DNA from: Cryoendolithus antarcticus
Lineage: Eukaryota; Ascomycota; Dothideomycetes; Cladosporiales; Cladosporiaceae
DNA length: 64,000 nt
Reading direction: 5' to 3'
NCBI GenBank assembly: GCA_002077065.1
Contig: NAJO01000031.1
Location: 1-64,000 of the forward strand
The notes under the pieces were generated by a model, which worked only from the letters and a program-made list of their open reading frames with translations, made no database searches and had not been told where the DNA came from. Both the position numbers and the translations under genes were made by a program. The stretch's first letter is position 1. Each line of letters starts with the position of its first letter. Below, piece after piece: positions 41,865 to 52,000 of the stretch.

Positions 41865-42820
41865 TCATACCTTCCTCACCTGCCCCGCCTGGGCCCCCGA
41901 CACCTCCTTCAACGGATACTTCAGCTCATCGTCCCTCCTCATCCAGTGCTTCCGTCTCTTCTTCGTAACCGCATGCTCCACAATCATCTCCTTCGCGTGG
42001 TCCCTCACGAAGCCTTTAATATACCGTGGATCCCAGAGCTCGCTAGCGATACCGAGGTCTTTGCAGCACCGCATCAGGGCGTTGGATTTGCAGCCTTCGG
42101 TCGCTGTGGGGATGCCGTCGGGGTCAAAGTATTGTTGCTCGCCGCGGGCTATGGAGACGAGTCTGCGTCGTAACAATCAGCAGAGGGTCATGGATCGCTG
42201 GGTGAAGGGGGATGAATTTACCGGCCGCCGCAGACGAGTCCGTATTCTCGGGTCACCAGTTTCCCCGTTACTATCGTCTCGCCTCTCGGCGCTAGACCCC
42301 ATCCTCCTGGCCCAAACACACGATTCAGAATCCGCCGGTACTTTATCTCAGGCAGGTACAATATCCCATCCGGTTTGATTTCGATGTCGTTCGTGTCCAC
42401 CGCAGCCATGAGTAGCTGTCCTTGCTCCGGAGAGAAGGGCGTAGAGGAGAGACCATGGTAGGAGCGCGTCCAGTCTACCTGCTTTTCGTGCTCATCGAGG
42501 AATGGGGGAGGGTCGATCAGGCCGTCTGTGAGAGAGTGGAGGGGGGAGGGCGTGAGGGCGTGGTCTGCGGGAAGATTACTGGCGGATGAGCTCTGAGGAG
42601 CGGGAGGCCGGGGAGCAGGCCGAGATGCAGTTTTCGGTGGTGTCGATGTTGCAGTCGCTGCCGCGGCCTGTTGCCATGCTCGAGGCGCTTGGGAGAGATG
42701 GCGGCGACATTGATATTGGCGGACTGCTGTGCGCGCTGTGTGAGATCGCGACGTACATGCTGGGCCGAAGATGAATCCGAGCAAGCCTGCGCCCGCTCTT
42801 ACGGGTGTTGACGAAGCCAT
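41865..42820 (-). CDS. MGM101: Mitochondrial genome maintenance protein Mgm101
   Basis: Rad52-like single-strand annealing protein of mitochondrial nucleoids needed for mtDNA maintenance. Exons 42820-42222 and 42162-41865 (intron 59 nt, GTAAAT...CGCAG) give 298 residues. The N-terminus is an Arg/Ser/Ala-rich presequence ([28 protein letters not shown]), then a Pro/Ala linker. The core has [35 protein letters not shown], then [10 protein letters not shown], and after the intron [20 protein letters not shown] and [15 protein letters not shown] [19 protein letters not shown]. The end has the usual HWMRRDD and YPLKE. ATG 42820 chosen; in-frame ATG at 42844 is possible. Confidence 0.94.
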
Positions 42821-43088
42821 GATGCCTCGATATGAGTGCCTCATGATCACTGCATTGGGAAAGTCGAAGTCGGTCATGTCGAGGGCGTGGTCCGAGCTTC
42901 GGTGGATGGAGAGCTCTCGAGACTTGAGCACCGTTGGATTGCATTAGGCTGTATACAATTAGGCGATATCTTGCCTTTTCCAAGGACGACCGCAGAGAGA
43001 TCTACAGTGCATCGGCAGCACCTGCTAAAACGAAAGACGTCCGCCGTGACCGTCAACGCCACTAAGCTAGGATATCGAAAACCCTCCC

Positions 43089-43523
43089 TTAGACATCCTT
43101 CGCGTCCGTCCGCTGATCGTTCCCCTGCCTCTTCCAACACTGCTTGAACGACTCCATCTGGCACGGTCAGTCAGTACAGCTCAAGTCTGTGAATTCTCGG
43201 TCGGACAGTGCTGAGATGTCGGTAGGTTCGGAGTTTCGCTCGCCACTTACTTCCTCTTTGCAAGCTCGCCAGTCTTTCTTCTCAAAGAAGCAGTCATTCA
43301 GCTTCGTGTTCTCCTCTGAATCTCGTCAGCCGTTCCTCTTGAAATTCAACGCTTCTATCTGGACCGCTCACCTGCACAGCCTGTGCTGAAGATCCTCGTG
43401 TCCCTGCGTGGCGTTAGTCGAGTTCATCGACCTGCAGTTCTCGGAATCAGCAACTCACCATTCATCAGGTTCGTCATCATCTTCCACATCTTCGGGCTTT
43501 CTTTGATCATCTGCGTTCGACAT
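43089..43523 (-). CDS. COA4: Cytochrome oxidase assembly factor Coa4-like, twin CX9C protein
   Basis: Small intermembrane-space protein of the CHCH type needed for cytochrome c oxidase assembly. Four exons: 43523-43459, 43403-43372, 43315-43251 and 43157-43089. Introns of 55, 56 and 93 nt have GTGAGT, GTGAGC and GTAAGT donors, and every junction keeps phase. The product is 76 residues: an acidic start, then W-DTRIFSTGCA, a first CX9C pair (GCAEENTKLNDC) and a second (ACKEEMESFKQC), ending KRQGNDQRTDAKDV. Both cysteine pairs have exactly nine residues between them. No single exon is long enough to be seen as an ORF. Divergent from the biotin ligase gene. Confidence 0.9.
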
Positions 43524-43792
43524 CACTGTTTCTGTCTCCTCGAATGGGGTTGGTGTGGAGGGGACAGGTTCAGTGAATGGGAAGAGGATATGTACCTCCG
43601 AGCACGTGACCTCCATCTCTCCCGAAGTCCTGAACTATGCTCGGCCACCTATCAACAGCACTTGAAAGCTAATAGAATATATAGGTTGTCCTCTGAGAGC
43701 GATCTCTGGTCGAAACCTTGAGCAGCGTTGTACCGTGTCTTTTCGGGGTGCATCAACTTAGAGATAACGGTCAAGCTGTTATACCCAAGAGG

Positions 43793-45814
43793 ATGACCAC
43801 CAAAATCAATGTTTTGATCTACGCCGGACCAGGCTCTACGACATCGTCAGTCAAGCACGCTACGTGGTCACTCCGTCGTCTGCTCCCCAATTACGCCGTC
43901 ATCAACGTGTCCGCAGATCAGATACTGAAAGAACCATGGATGTCAACCTGTGCTCTGTTAGTAATGCCCGGAGGCGCTGATATGGGCTACTGTCGTATCC
44001 TGAATGGTAAAGGCAATCGCCGGATCAAGCAATATGTTGAAATGGGTGGCAGGTACCTGGGACTGTGTGCGGGCGGCTATTATGGCTGTGCTAAGTGCGA
44101 GTTCGAGGTCGGCGTGAAGGGGATGGAGGTCATCGGCGAGAGGGAGCTAGCATTCTTTCCCGGAATGTGCAAAGGGCTGGCATTTCCTGGCTTTGTATAC
44201 CATTCGGAAGCTGGCATGAGGGCAGCAGAGCTAAAGGTCGCGACGAAGCAACTTACGGATGTAGAAGCTGCTGTGCCCGAGAGGCTCAAGGCTTACTATA
44301 ACGGCGGCGGCTTCTTCGTGGACGCTATGAAGTACGCCGACAAAGGTGTCGAGATCCTAGCGACATATGAAGACCAAGTGGCAACAGCTGACGAGCAAAA
44401 AAGTAACAAAGCTGCGATCGTGTACTGCAAGGTCGGCGAGGGCAGTGTCATCCTGACAGGACCACATCCCGAATTCTCTGGCACAAATCTCAATCGAGAT
44501 GAGCCTACAGGGCCTCAAGGCTACGATAAGCTAGTCGATGCCTTGGTAGAGGATGAGCAATATCGAATTCTCTTTATGACAGCATGTTTGCGCAAACTTG
44601 GGCTGGACATTCGAGCAGAAACACAGCATTCAGTGCCATCGCTTTCTGGTCTGCATCTGACTGCTTCCCAACCAATCGTCGTTTCGGAGCTGCTACAAAG
44701 CTGGCAGGAGGCTGGCCTCATAGCCGATAACGTGATCAAGGGCGAGAATGACACGTTTCTCATCGGAAGCGCCTTGCAAAGTGATGCTTTCGATCTGGGT
44801 CGCGTGAAAGCGGCGGTAGCCACTGCATCGGACCCAGTGGGAGGCCTAGAACCCGAAGATCCCCCTAAGACACTGATGGCTCACGAGACATCCTTGCCAC
44901 AGTCCAAAGACACGCCCAACTTCGATCACCATGCCTTCTACACGCACCTACGCAACTATCACAGTCAACAGAAGGAGTCAGAAGCTACATTTGGCAAGAT
45001 CCTGATCTACGGCGAAGTGGTGACAAGTACCAGTACAATGCTCGAGAAGAACCCCACCTGGCTCGCCGAAGTCCCAAATGGCCTCACAGCAACGGCCACA
45101 ACACAACTCGCCGGCCGAGGGCGAGGAACGAATGTCTGGGTAAGTCCACCCGGCAGCCTCATGTTCAGCACAGTCATGCGCCACTCCCTCGCCCTTTCCA
45201 CTTCAGCGCCCGTAGTCTTCGTGCAATACCTCGCCGCGCTCGCCATAGTGGCCGGCATCCAAACCTACGACAAAGGCTATGCCCGCCTCCCAGTCCGTCT
45301 AAAATGGCCAAACGACATTTACGCGCTGGATCCCACAAGACCCGCCAGCGAGAACGCCTACGTCAAGATCGGCGGCATACTAGTGAACTCCAGCTACGCC
45401 GGAGGAGACTACACCCTCATCGTCGGCGTCGGCCTCAACGTCCTCAACGCCGCACCAACAACCTCGCTCGCCCAACTAGCAGCCAAAGCCGCCCTCCCCG
45501 CCCCCTCTCTCGAGCGTCTCCTCGCGTCTATCCTAGCGAACTTCGAAGGACTATACCTTCGTTTCTGCCGGACTGGCTTCGACACGGTCTTCGAGCAGAG
45601 CTACTATCGCTCTTGGCTGCATAGCGAGCAGATCGTCACGTTAGAGACGCAGGGGGGAGTGAAGGCGAGAATCAAGGGGATTTCGACGGATTGGGGGTTG
45701 CTTGTTGCGGAGGAGTTGGGGTTTGGGGATCGTGAGACGGGGAAGAGGTGGGAGTTGCAGAGTGACAGTAATTCGTTTGATTTCTTCAGAGGATTGGTGA
45801 GGAGGAAGATCTGA
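43793..45814 (+). CDS. BPL1: Biotin-protein ligase (holocarboxylase synthetase)
   Basis: Attaches biotin to carboxylases through biotinyl-AMP. Intronless, 673 residues. The N-terminal half is the glutamine-amidotransferase-like domain of eukaryotic ligases (NVLIYAGPGSTTSSVKHA, VMPGGADMGY, GLCAGGYYG). The C-terminal catalytic domain shows the ATP/biotin loop GRGRGTNVWVSPPGSLMFS (~441-459), PVRLKWPNDIYAL with the catalytic Lys (~503), KIGGILVNSSY and VGVGLNV, and the small C-terminal domain ends SFDFFRGLVRRKI. The frame is open back to 43718 without ATG; ATG 43793 (MTTKINVLIY) is right before the first strand. Length matches fungal ligases (~650-690). Confidence 0.95.
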   Translation: MTTKINVLIYAGPGSTTSSVKHATWSLRRLLPNYAVINVSADQILKEPWMSTCALLVMPGGADMGYCRILNGKGNRRIKQYVEMGGRYLGLCAGGYYGCAKCEFEVGVKGMEVIGERELAFFPGMCKGLAFPGFVYHSEAGMRAAELKVATKQLTDVEAAVPERLKAYYNGGGFFVDAMKYADKGVEILATYEDQVATADEQKSNKAAIVYCKVGEGSVILTGPHPEFSGTNLNRDEPTGPQGYDKLVDALVEDEQYRILFMTACLRKLGLDIRAETQHSVPSLSGLHLTASQPIVVSELLQSWQEAGLIADNVIKGENDTFLIGSALQSDAFDLGRVKAAVATASDPVGGLEPEDPPKTLMAHETSLPQSKDTPNFDHHAFYTHLRNYHSQQKESEATFGKILIYGEVVTSTSTMLEKNPTWLAEVPNGLTATATTQLAGRGRGTNVWVSPPGSLMFSTVMRHSLALSTSAPVVFVQYLAALAIVAGIQTYDKGYARLPVRLKWPNDIYALDPTRPASENAYVKIGGILVNSSYAGGDYTLIVGVGLNVLNAAPTTSLAQLAAKAALPAPSLERLLASILANFEGLYLRFCRTGFDTVFEQSYYRSWLHSEQIVTLETQGGVKARIKGISTDWGLLVAEELGFGDRETGKRWELQSDSNSFDFFRGLVRRKI

Positions 45815-46650
45815 GGGGCTCATTGCGCACGAAGCGGCAGATGGCTGCATTCCACACGGCACGAATATTGAGCCTCGCATGAGCATAGTTGTCTGCATGC
45901 CGGCGATCCCCATACTTTGAACAATGTCACGGCACATCTTCGCTATGAGGACGCATACACCGCGAGCTACTCAATGCAAAGATATCTGCGCCCACTGCCA
46001 GGTCCGGAACATCATGGTGTCCGGAAATTGACTACATGTAGGGCGATGCGATGCTGGGGCCAGCACCGGCACCCTTTGCTGCTTGATCGGATACATTCGA
46101 CGTTGTGCTATCAGACATCACGACCACTCCTATCAATTTGCCTCACATTTGATCGAGTGATGGCCGGTACTTTGCGCTGCGCACTGTATCATGAGTGTGG
46201 ACGTCTTGCCCGACAAGCTCATCCATGACTGCCGCCGCATGCCAGGAGTGGGAACTTGTGAGCTGAACGTCTCGACTTGGTTTGGGAATTCATGACACTC
46301 GTTCTCGGAGATGTGGACCCAACACTGCCCCCAAGACCCAATCACAAATCGAAAATTGAAAGAGGCCAAAGTTCAGGTAGCTAGTGGAGCTCGCTTGTGG
46401 CTCTTCACTGTTGCTGGCGAGCTCAATGCTGCATGCGATTACAAAGCTTTACAAAGTCCCAACCCTCCGCTTTACCCCAGCATTACCCCAGTCTGGGGTT
46501 CCGCACGAACGTCCCTTGGTCTGGGCTAGCATCGCATAAGGATCTACAGTGCATACAAGACCGATCGACGAGTAGCATTTATGCGAAGTGCCCTATCTCA
46601 CTTGAAAATCGCTGCATTGGCCTGATCACTGGCAGTTCACGTCAACGATC
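45815..46650. other. Intergenic, no gene recognised
   Basis: 836 bases: 3' flank of BPL1 and promoter of the MFS gene. Short overlapping ORFs on both strands lack motifs. Confidence 0.5.
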
Positions 46651-48478
46651 ATGTCCGCTATTAGGACATCTGACAGCAAGGTCGAGGAGACGGCAAGCAC
46701 ACATCTCGAAGACGTTCCGTCCAATGCGACTGAAGTCAAGCAGCCGGGAGTAACAGCAAGAGCCTTGGTCATCGTCCTTGTAAGTTCGCCGAAGGATCTG
46801 CGGTCGCGTTCTCACTAACTGCATCGACGGCCATCAACACGATCTACTTCGCACAGCTTGTTAATATCGTCGGCTCGGGATCGCTTGCAAGAGATATCAC
46901 TGCGGTCGTCGGCGGCTCTACGGAGTCGGTATGGTTTACGTCGACCATCGCAATCCTCACTGCTGTTCTCAGTCCGCCTGTCAGTCAAGCTGCCGATCTG
47001 TGGGGCCGACGCTGGATTCTGGTCGCCCTGACGGCGTGTGGCTGCATTGGAGCGATCATCGTGTCTCGGGCGACCAACGTCGGCCAAGTCATAGCTGGCT
47101 TCACAGTCGGAGGCATCTGCTACGGCGCCCAGCCACTCTTACATGCAGTGACAAGCGAGGTGCTCCCTAGGAAGTACAGGGCATGGGCGCAAGCCAGTGT
47201 GAACGTGTCAGCTTCGCTCGGCGGCATCTATGCTCTTCTCGTCGGCGGAGCCCTCACTCGCAACCAGCGACCAGAGAATTTCAGGACGTACTGGTACACT
47301 GCTGCGGGTATCTACGCCATTGCAGCACTCATCGTAGCGGTGCTGTATCGGCCGCCGCCTCGCGAGCTACAAGTCACACTGACCACCAATGAGAAGCTTC
47401 GACATCTCGATTGGCTTGGGTACGCCTTGCTCGTGTCCTCATTGACACTTTTCTCACTCGGTCTCTCATGGGCACAGAACCCACTGCCCTGGACGAGTCC
47501 TGCTGTGTTAGCGCCACTGATTATCGGAGTAGCTCTCATTGGCGCTTTGCTCCTGTACGAGATTCACTTTAAGAAGGATGGTCTACTGCATCACGATCTC
47601 TTCCGACATCGCAACTTCCCCATTTCGCTCTTTTGCATTTTCACCGAAGGTCTCAGTTTCTACTGCGCCAATAATTACTTCGCATTCGAAGTCGGTACGC
47701 TTTACACACACGATGCCCTACGGGTTGGCCTTCACTACAGCATTACCTTCTACTGCTTGATCTTCTTCGCACTGCTCGCCGCAGTATATTGCTCGGCAGT
47801 CAAAGCTGTGCGGCTTCCTACTTGCGCGGCTTTCACGATGTTCGCCCTCTTCAACGCGTTGATGGCAACGATCCGTACAACCACACCCGAAGCGAATCTT
47901 TGGGGCTACGCGATCTTCCTCGGCGCTGCTCTCGGCGTTTGTCTGACCAGTCTTGTCACTGCCGCTCAATTCGCAACACCTCCGGCCCTGATTGCGATTA
48001 CCTCTGGCTTGATGATCGGCATGCGGAGTCTTGGAGGCGTCGTCGGACTCGCCATCTATGGCGCGATCTTCAACGCAGCGCTGAGCTCAAACATAGCCAG
48101 TCGTGTGGCTGGCGCGTCGATTGCACTCGGTCTGCCACCATCTTCCGTGGCTGGTCTCATTGGTGCTCTCAGCGCTGGTGATGTGACAGGTGCTTTGGCG
48201 ATACCTGGAGTGACACCCACTATCTTAGAGGCCGCCGGTGGAGGTCTGCAGCGAAGCTTCGTGATCGCGTTTCGGAATGTATGGATTGCAGCAGCGAGCT
48301 TTTCGCTGGCAGCCGTCGTTGGTAAGTCGTCATCGGAATCGGAGTGTCTCCAATCTTCATGCTGACACTTTCCGAAGCTTCGCTGTTTCTCGTTGACCCT
48401 AAGTCGTCCTTCGACGAGCGTGTAGATGCGCCGCTGAAAGTCCTGCCGCTTGACGTGCAGAGTAAAGGCTACATCTAG
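46651..48478 (+). CDS. MFS transporter, TRI12/siderophore type, with unclear first exon junction
   Basis: Major facilitator of about 14 TM segments; relatives export toxins or siderophores. Core marks: FAEGSAVAFSLTAS and YFAQLVNIVGSGSLARDI, VVGGSTESVWFTSTIAILTA, PPVSQAADLWGRRW, VGGICYGAQPLLHAV, ITSGLMIGMRSLGGVVGLAIY. The last intron is 48322-48377 (GTAAGT), leading to a short exon ending QSKGYI-stop at 48476-48478. The N-terminus is uncertain. ATG 46651 reads MSAIRTSDSKVEETASTHLE and on to TARALVIVL, but FAEGSAVAF lies in another frame. Either a 50-nt intron (46735-46784), a 77-nt intron (46780-46856) that removes part of TM1, or a one-base deletion near 46780 must be assumed. Substrate unknown. 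Confidence 0.8.
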
Positions 48479-48727
48479 TGACGCTATCTTCAAGCTCTAT
48501 AGAGTAGACCACTTCAAAATCCCAGCATGGCATTTCAGTGGCGTAGGGACGATGTGCCCGAATTTGCAAGCCTCACAAGACTGACAACTAGTCGACGGCC
48601 GGCTGTCAGGCAGAATGAACGCCCGAATACGACACGTAATCGTGATCTGTGTGGCATGAGCGGGCTGCAGTATATCAACTGAAAGCGCACGGCTGACCGC
48701 CGCTGAGATTATTGCCGCGCCGCGAGC

Positions 48728-49059
48728 CTACAATCGACTGGGTGTTGCTCCGTGCTTCGTAAGATGTCAGTCGGCGAAGAGCTCTTCCGACTTACCACTT
48801 CGACTTCTCCAAATACTTGACGGAGTCCCCGCGCATCTATCAACTCGATCATATCATCGATGCCGATGGGAGGTGTCATCGAGAAGCCGCGGGTTGCTCG
48901 TCTTGCAGAGTCTTCAGCGCGTACAATCGCACGTTTCTCTCTCACTGACGAGATTGTGTGAGGACTCACAGCCGCAGCCGTCACAATAACGGCACAGGCC
49001 AGGTCTGAGCATTCTGAGAGACACAGCTTGATTCTCTCATCACATTCATACAATTTCAT
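48728..49059 (-). CDS. Small uncharacterised protein
   Basis: ATG 49059 opens a frame MKLYECDERIKLCLSECSDL, with an Ala/Val helix, then TPPIGIDDMIELIDARGLRQ and VFGEVEV. A GTAAGT donor at 48795 with a GACTGAC branch site and acceptor CGAAG (48755) would join it to HGATPSRL-stop at 48728, but the intron would be only 41 nt. Unspliced, the frame runs to 48709 with 116 residues. Acid/base pattern and the conserved-looking C-terminal helix argue for a real gene. I do not recognise the family. Its start lies 34 bases downstream of the Rad26 stop on the same strand, which leaves almost no promoter and is odd. Confidence 0.45.
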
Positions 49060-49092
49060 GCGCTAGTCCTGCCAGTCCAGGCTGTCTGACTA

Positions 49093-52000
49093 CTACCTAA
49101 ACTCGCCTTTCAATCTCCAAAGCCCTCGACCTCCCCTACTCCTGTTCCCTCCGCCTGTCTTATCGAGTTCTGCCACGACTTTCAAGCCCTCCCGAAATTC
49201 GGCAGTCCGTCTCTCATCCCTACAGAACCGATTGAAGTGATCAATAAGCATTTGTGTAGGCGCCGAACCACCTTGAGCTCGTAGAAAGTCTCGGATCAAA
49301 GGCACGAACTCCGCGCCTTTAGGATGGGAGCGCAATGTCGATGCTACAGGGCGTGAAGGGGGATCACTGGTAGGCGCTTGGCGAGAAGCCAGATTAGCTA
49401 ACACAGCCGCCGAACCCCTCCCACCTCTCGCCGCCCTCCCGCCACGAGTCGACGCAGCAGCTGAATCAGGACGCCCAGACGTTCCTACTGTGCCCGTCCA
49501 AGTCGGCACACCAGCCGGCACATTACGTGCAGCTACGCCAGCACGCTGCAGCTCCCTTGCAGCAGCGGCCGCAACGCGCTTAGCCTCTCTAGCAATGATC
49601 TCTGGGTCCGCGCGGAGCGTGCGAGATCCGTTAATGATAGCGTCGTGCTCCAAAGCTGAGTGCACGCCCGTACGAGCAAAGATGGAGGAGAGCATGCGGT
49701 CGTTCTGCTCGGGAGTTTCGCCTCTGGACTTTGCTTCGGCGGCAGCGTCTTCATCTACGTTGCCACGGTAGTCTTCAAGACGCGAGAGGCCAGGAATGCC
49801 TGAGACGGCTGTTGTCGAAGCGGGAGTTGAGGTGTCGTCAGGAGGGGTGGGAAGGCTTGTCGCGTCCTCTGTATCGGGTTCTTTGGTGGTGAGCTGGACT
49901 TCTGTTCCTTTGAAAATGGATCCGGTCTCTGTCTGGCCTTCAGTATTGCCGAGCGTGAAGAGGTCGTGGAGGTCTTTGAGCTGAAACGTCTGACGTTGCT
50001 TCGGATCTCGGAGGATCTTGTTGGTGAGGAACTGCTTGAAAATCTGACGATGGTAGATCTTCTCTTCGATCGTGCCGGCGGTCATGAGGCGGTAGATCTC
50101 GACCTCCCGCTTCTGCCCAAGTCGCCACGCACGCTCTCGAGCTTGAATATCAGTCGAAGGGTTCCAGTCCGGGTCATAGATGATCACCCGATCAGCCCCA
50201 GTCAGGTTGATTCCGAGTCCACCCACTTTCGTCGTAAGCAGGAAGACGTGCAACTCCGGATCCCGATTGAATTCATCAACCAAGTCCTGGCGATCTTTGA
50301 TTGACGTATTGCCGTCCATGCGTCTGTACCGAAACCCAGGCATACCTCTGATGAACTCCTCCAGGATATCCAGCATAATCCGATGCTGCGCGAACAGTAG
50401 CGTTTTATGACCATGCTTACGCCAGATCTCCAGCAACGCCTTGACAACCTGCATCTTGCCACTCTTCTCGCCACGACCATACTTGTAGCCAGCTTTCTTA
50501 CTGAGAGTCTTGTGCTCAGTGAGGTCAGGGTGGTTGCAGATTTTGCGGAGGATGTCAACGCCATAGAGCGCTTGGCGTTTGCCGTCAATGATGGACTTCA
50601 TGTCTTCGGATTCGAGGAACCATTGATATGTCTCAAGCTGAAGTTTGGTAAGTTTGCAAAAGAGGACTCGTTCGGACTTTTTTGGCAGATCGGCTGCTAC
50701 GTCGATCTTGAAGCGTTGGAGGAGGTAGGGCGAGATCGTGTCCTTCAATGTCTCCGCGCAGCGGCCAGCGGTCTCGACTTGAAGGTTCGAGGCGTTTGCG
50801 TAGCCACCTTGTTTGATGGGGATCTCGAACTGATTGCGAAAGCTGACGAGTGTACCGAGCCGCATGGGAAATACGAAGTCGAAGAGTGACCAGAGCTCGG
50901 TGAGATTATTCTGCATGGGCGTGCCGGATAGGATGACTCGATTATGAGTGCGGAGCTCTTTACAGTAGATCGTGATAGCTGTATTCGGGTTGCGGATCTT
51001 GTGACCTTCGTCAAGTACTGCATACTCCCAGTCCATTGGGATCAGCAGTTCCGCATACGTCTGCAGTCCCGAGTAAGTTGTGACCAGGATGTGCCCGTCC
51101 TTGGCGACCTTGTCCACAATGCGCTTTGCCGCTTTCACACCTTTGCTCATCGTCTTTCGGCGTCCATACTCCATCGCCTCGAGGTCGTCCTCAATCCGCG
51201 CCTCTCGGCTGACATCCAGCATTCCACTGCCGGACGTGTGCAGTATCGATACGCGAAGAGGCGGCCACCACCGATGGAACTCGTTCACCCACTGCTTCAT
51301 GACTGTTGCCGGACATACTACGATGATCGGCTTCGTCAGCTTCTTCGAGTAGTGTAGACCTGCGAGGAATGCTGCGATCTGCACCGTCTTGCCTAAGCCC
51401 ATCTCATCGCCGACAATGCCGCCTACTTGCTGCGAGTAGAGCTCCCACAGCCACTGTACACCAGTCTTCTGATAGTCGAAAAGCGCTGGATAAATGTCGC
51501 CGGGGATTCGAAAGCCACCTTCGAACTCGGCGTCTGTTCTAGCAGGATGGGGCAGATGCCATTCCTCCTCGTTCTCATCGATATCAGCCAGATCGGGGTC
51601 AGGCTCGTCTCCTCCCTTGACAAACTCTACGTCCTCTGCCAGATCTGCCACGGCTTCACCCGCTGCCTTCCGCTCGCAGAAACGCTGGCGCGCAGCGCTT
51701 CGTCGCTTAACCCAGCTTTTCAGTCGTGCTTGGTATACCCCTTCGCTGCCATCGTCGATTCCAGCCAAATCTTCCTGCGCCGCAGCCGCATCGTCAATCT
51801 CTGTATTCTGTCTCGACTTCGTGCGGCCCTTGCGCTTCGGCAGTGGTGCCGTGTCCGCCATGTCGCCACCATCCTCGTCGTCCGAACCCTCTCCACTATC
51901 TGCAGCGCGTGCAGTGAGCTCATCTGGCACAAACGCATCCTCCGACGTCGCACCCGCCGTGCTACCCACAGATGTCTCTCTGGCTTGTCTATTTGTCTGC

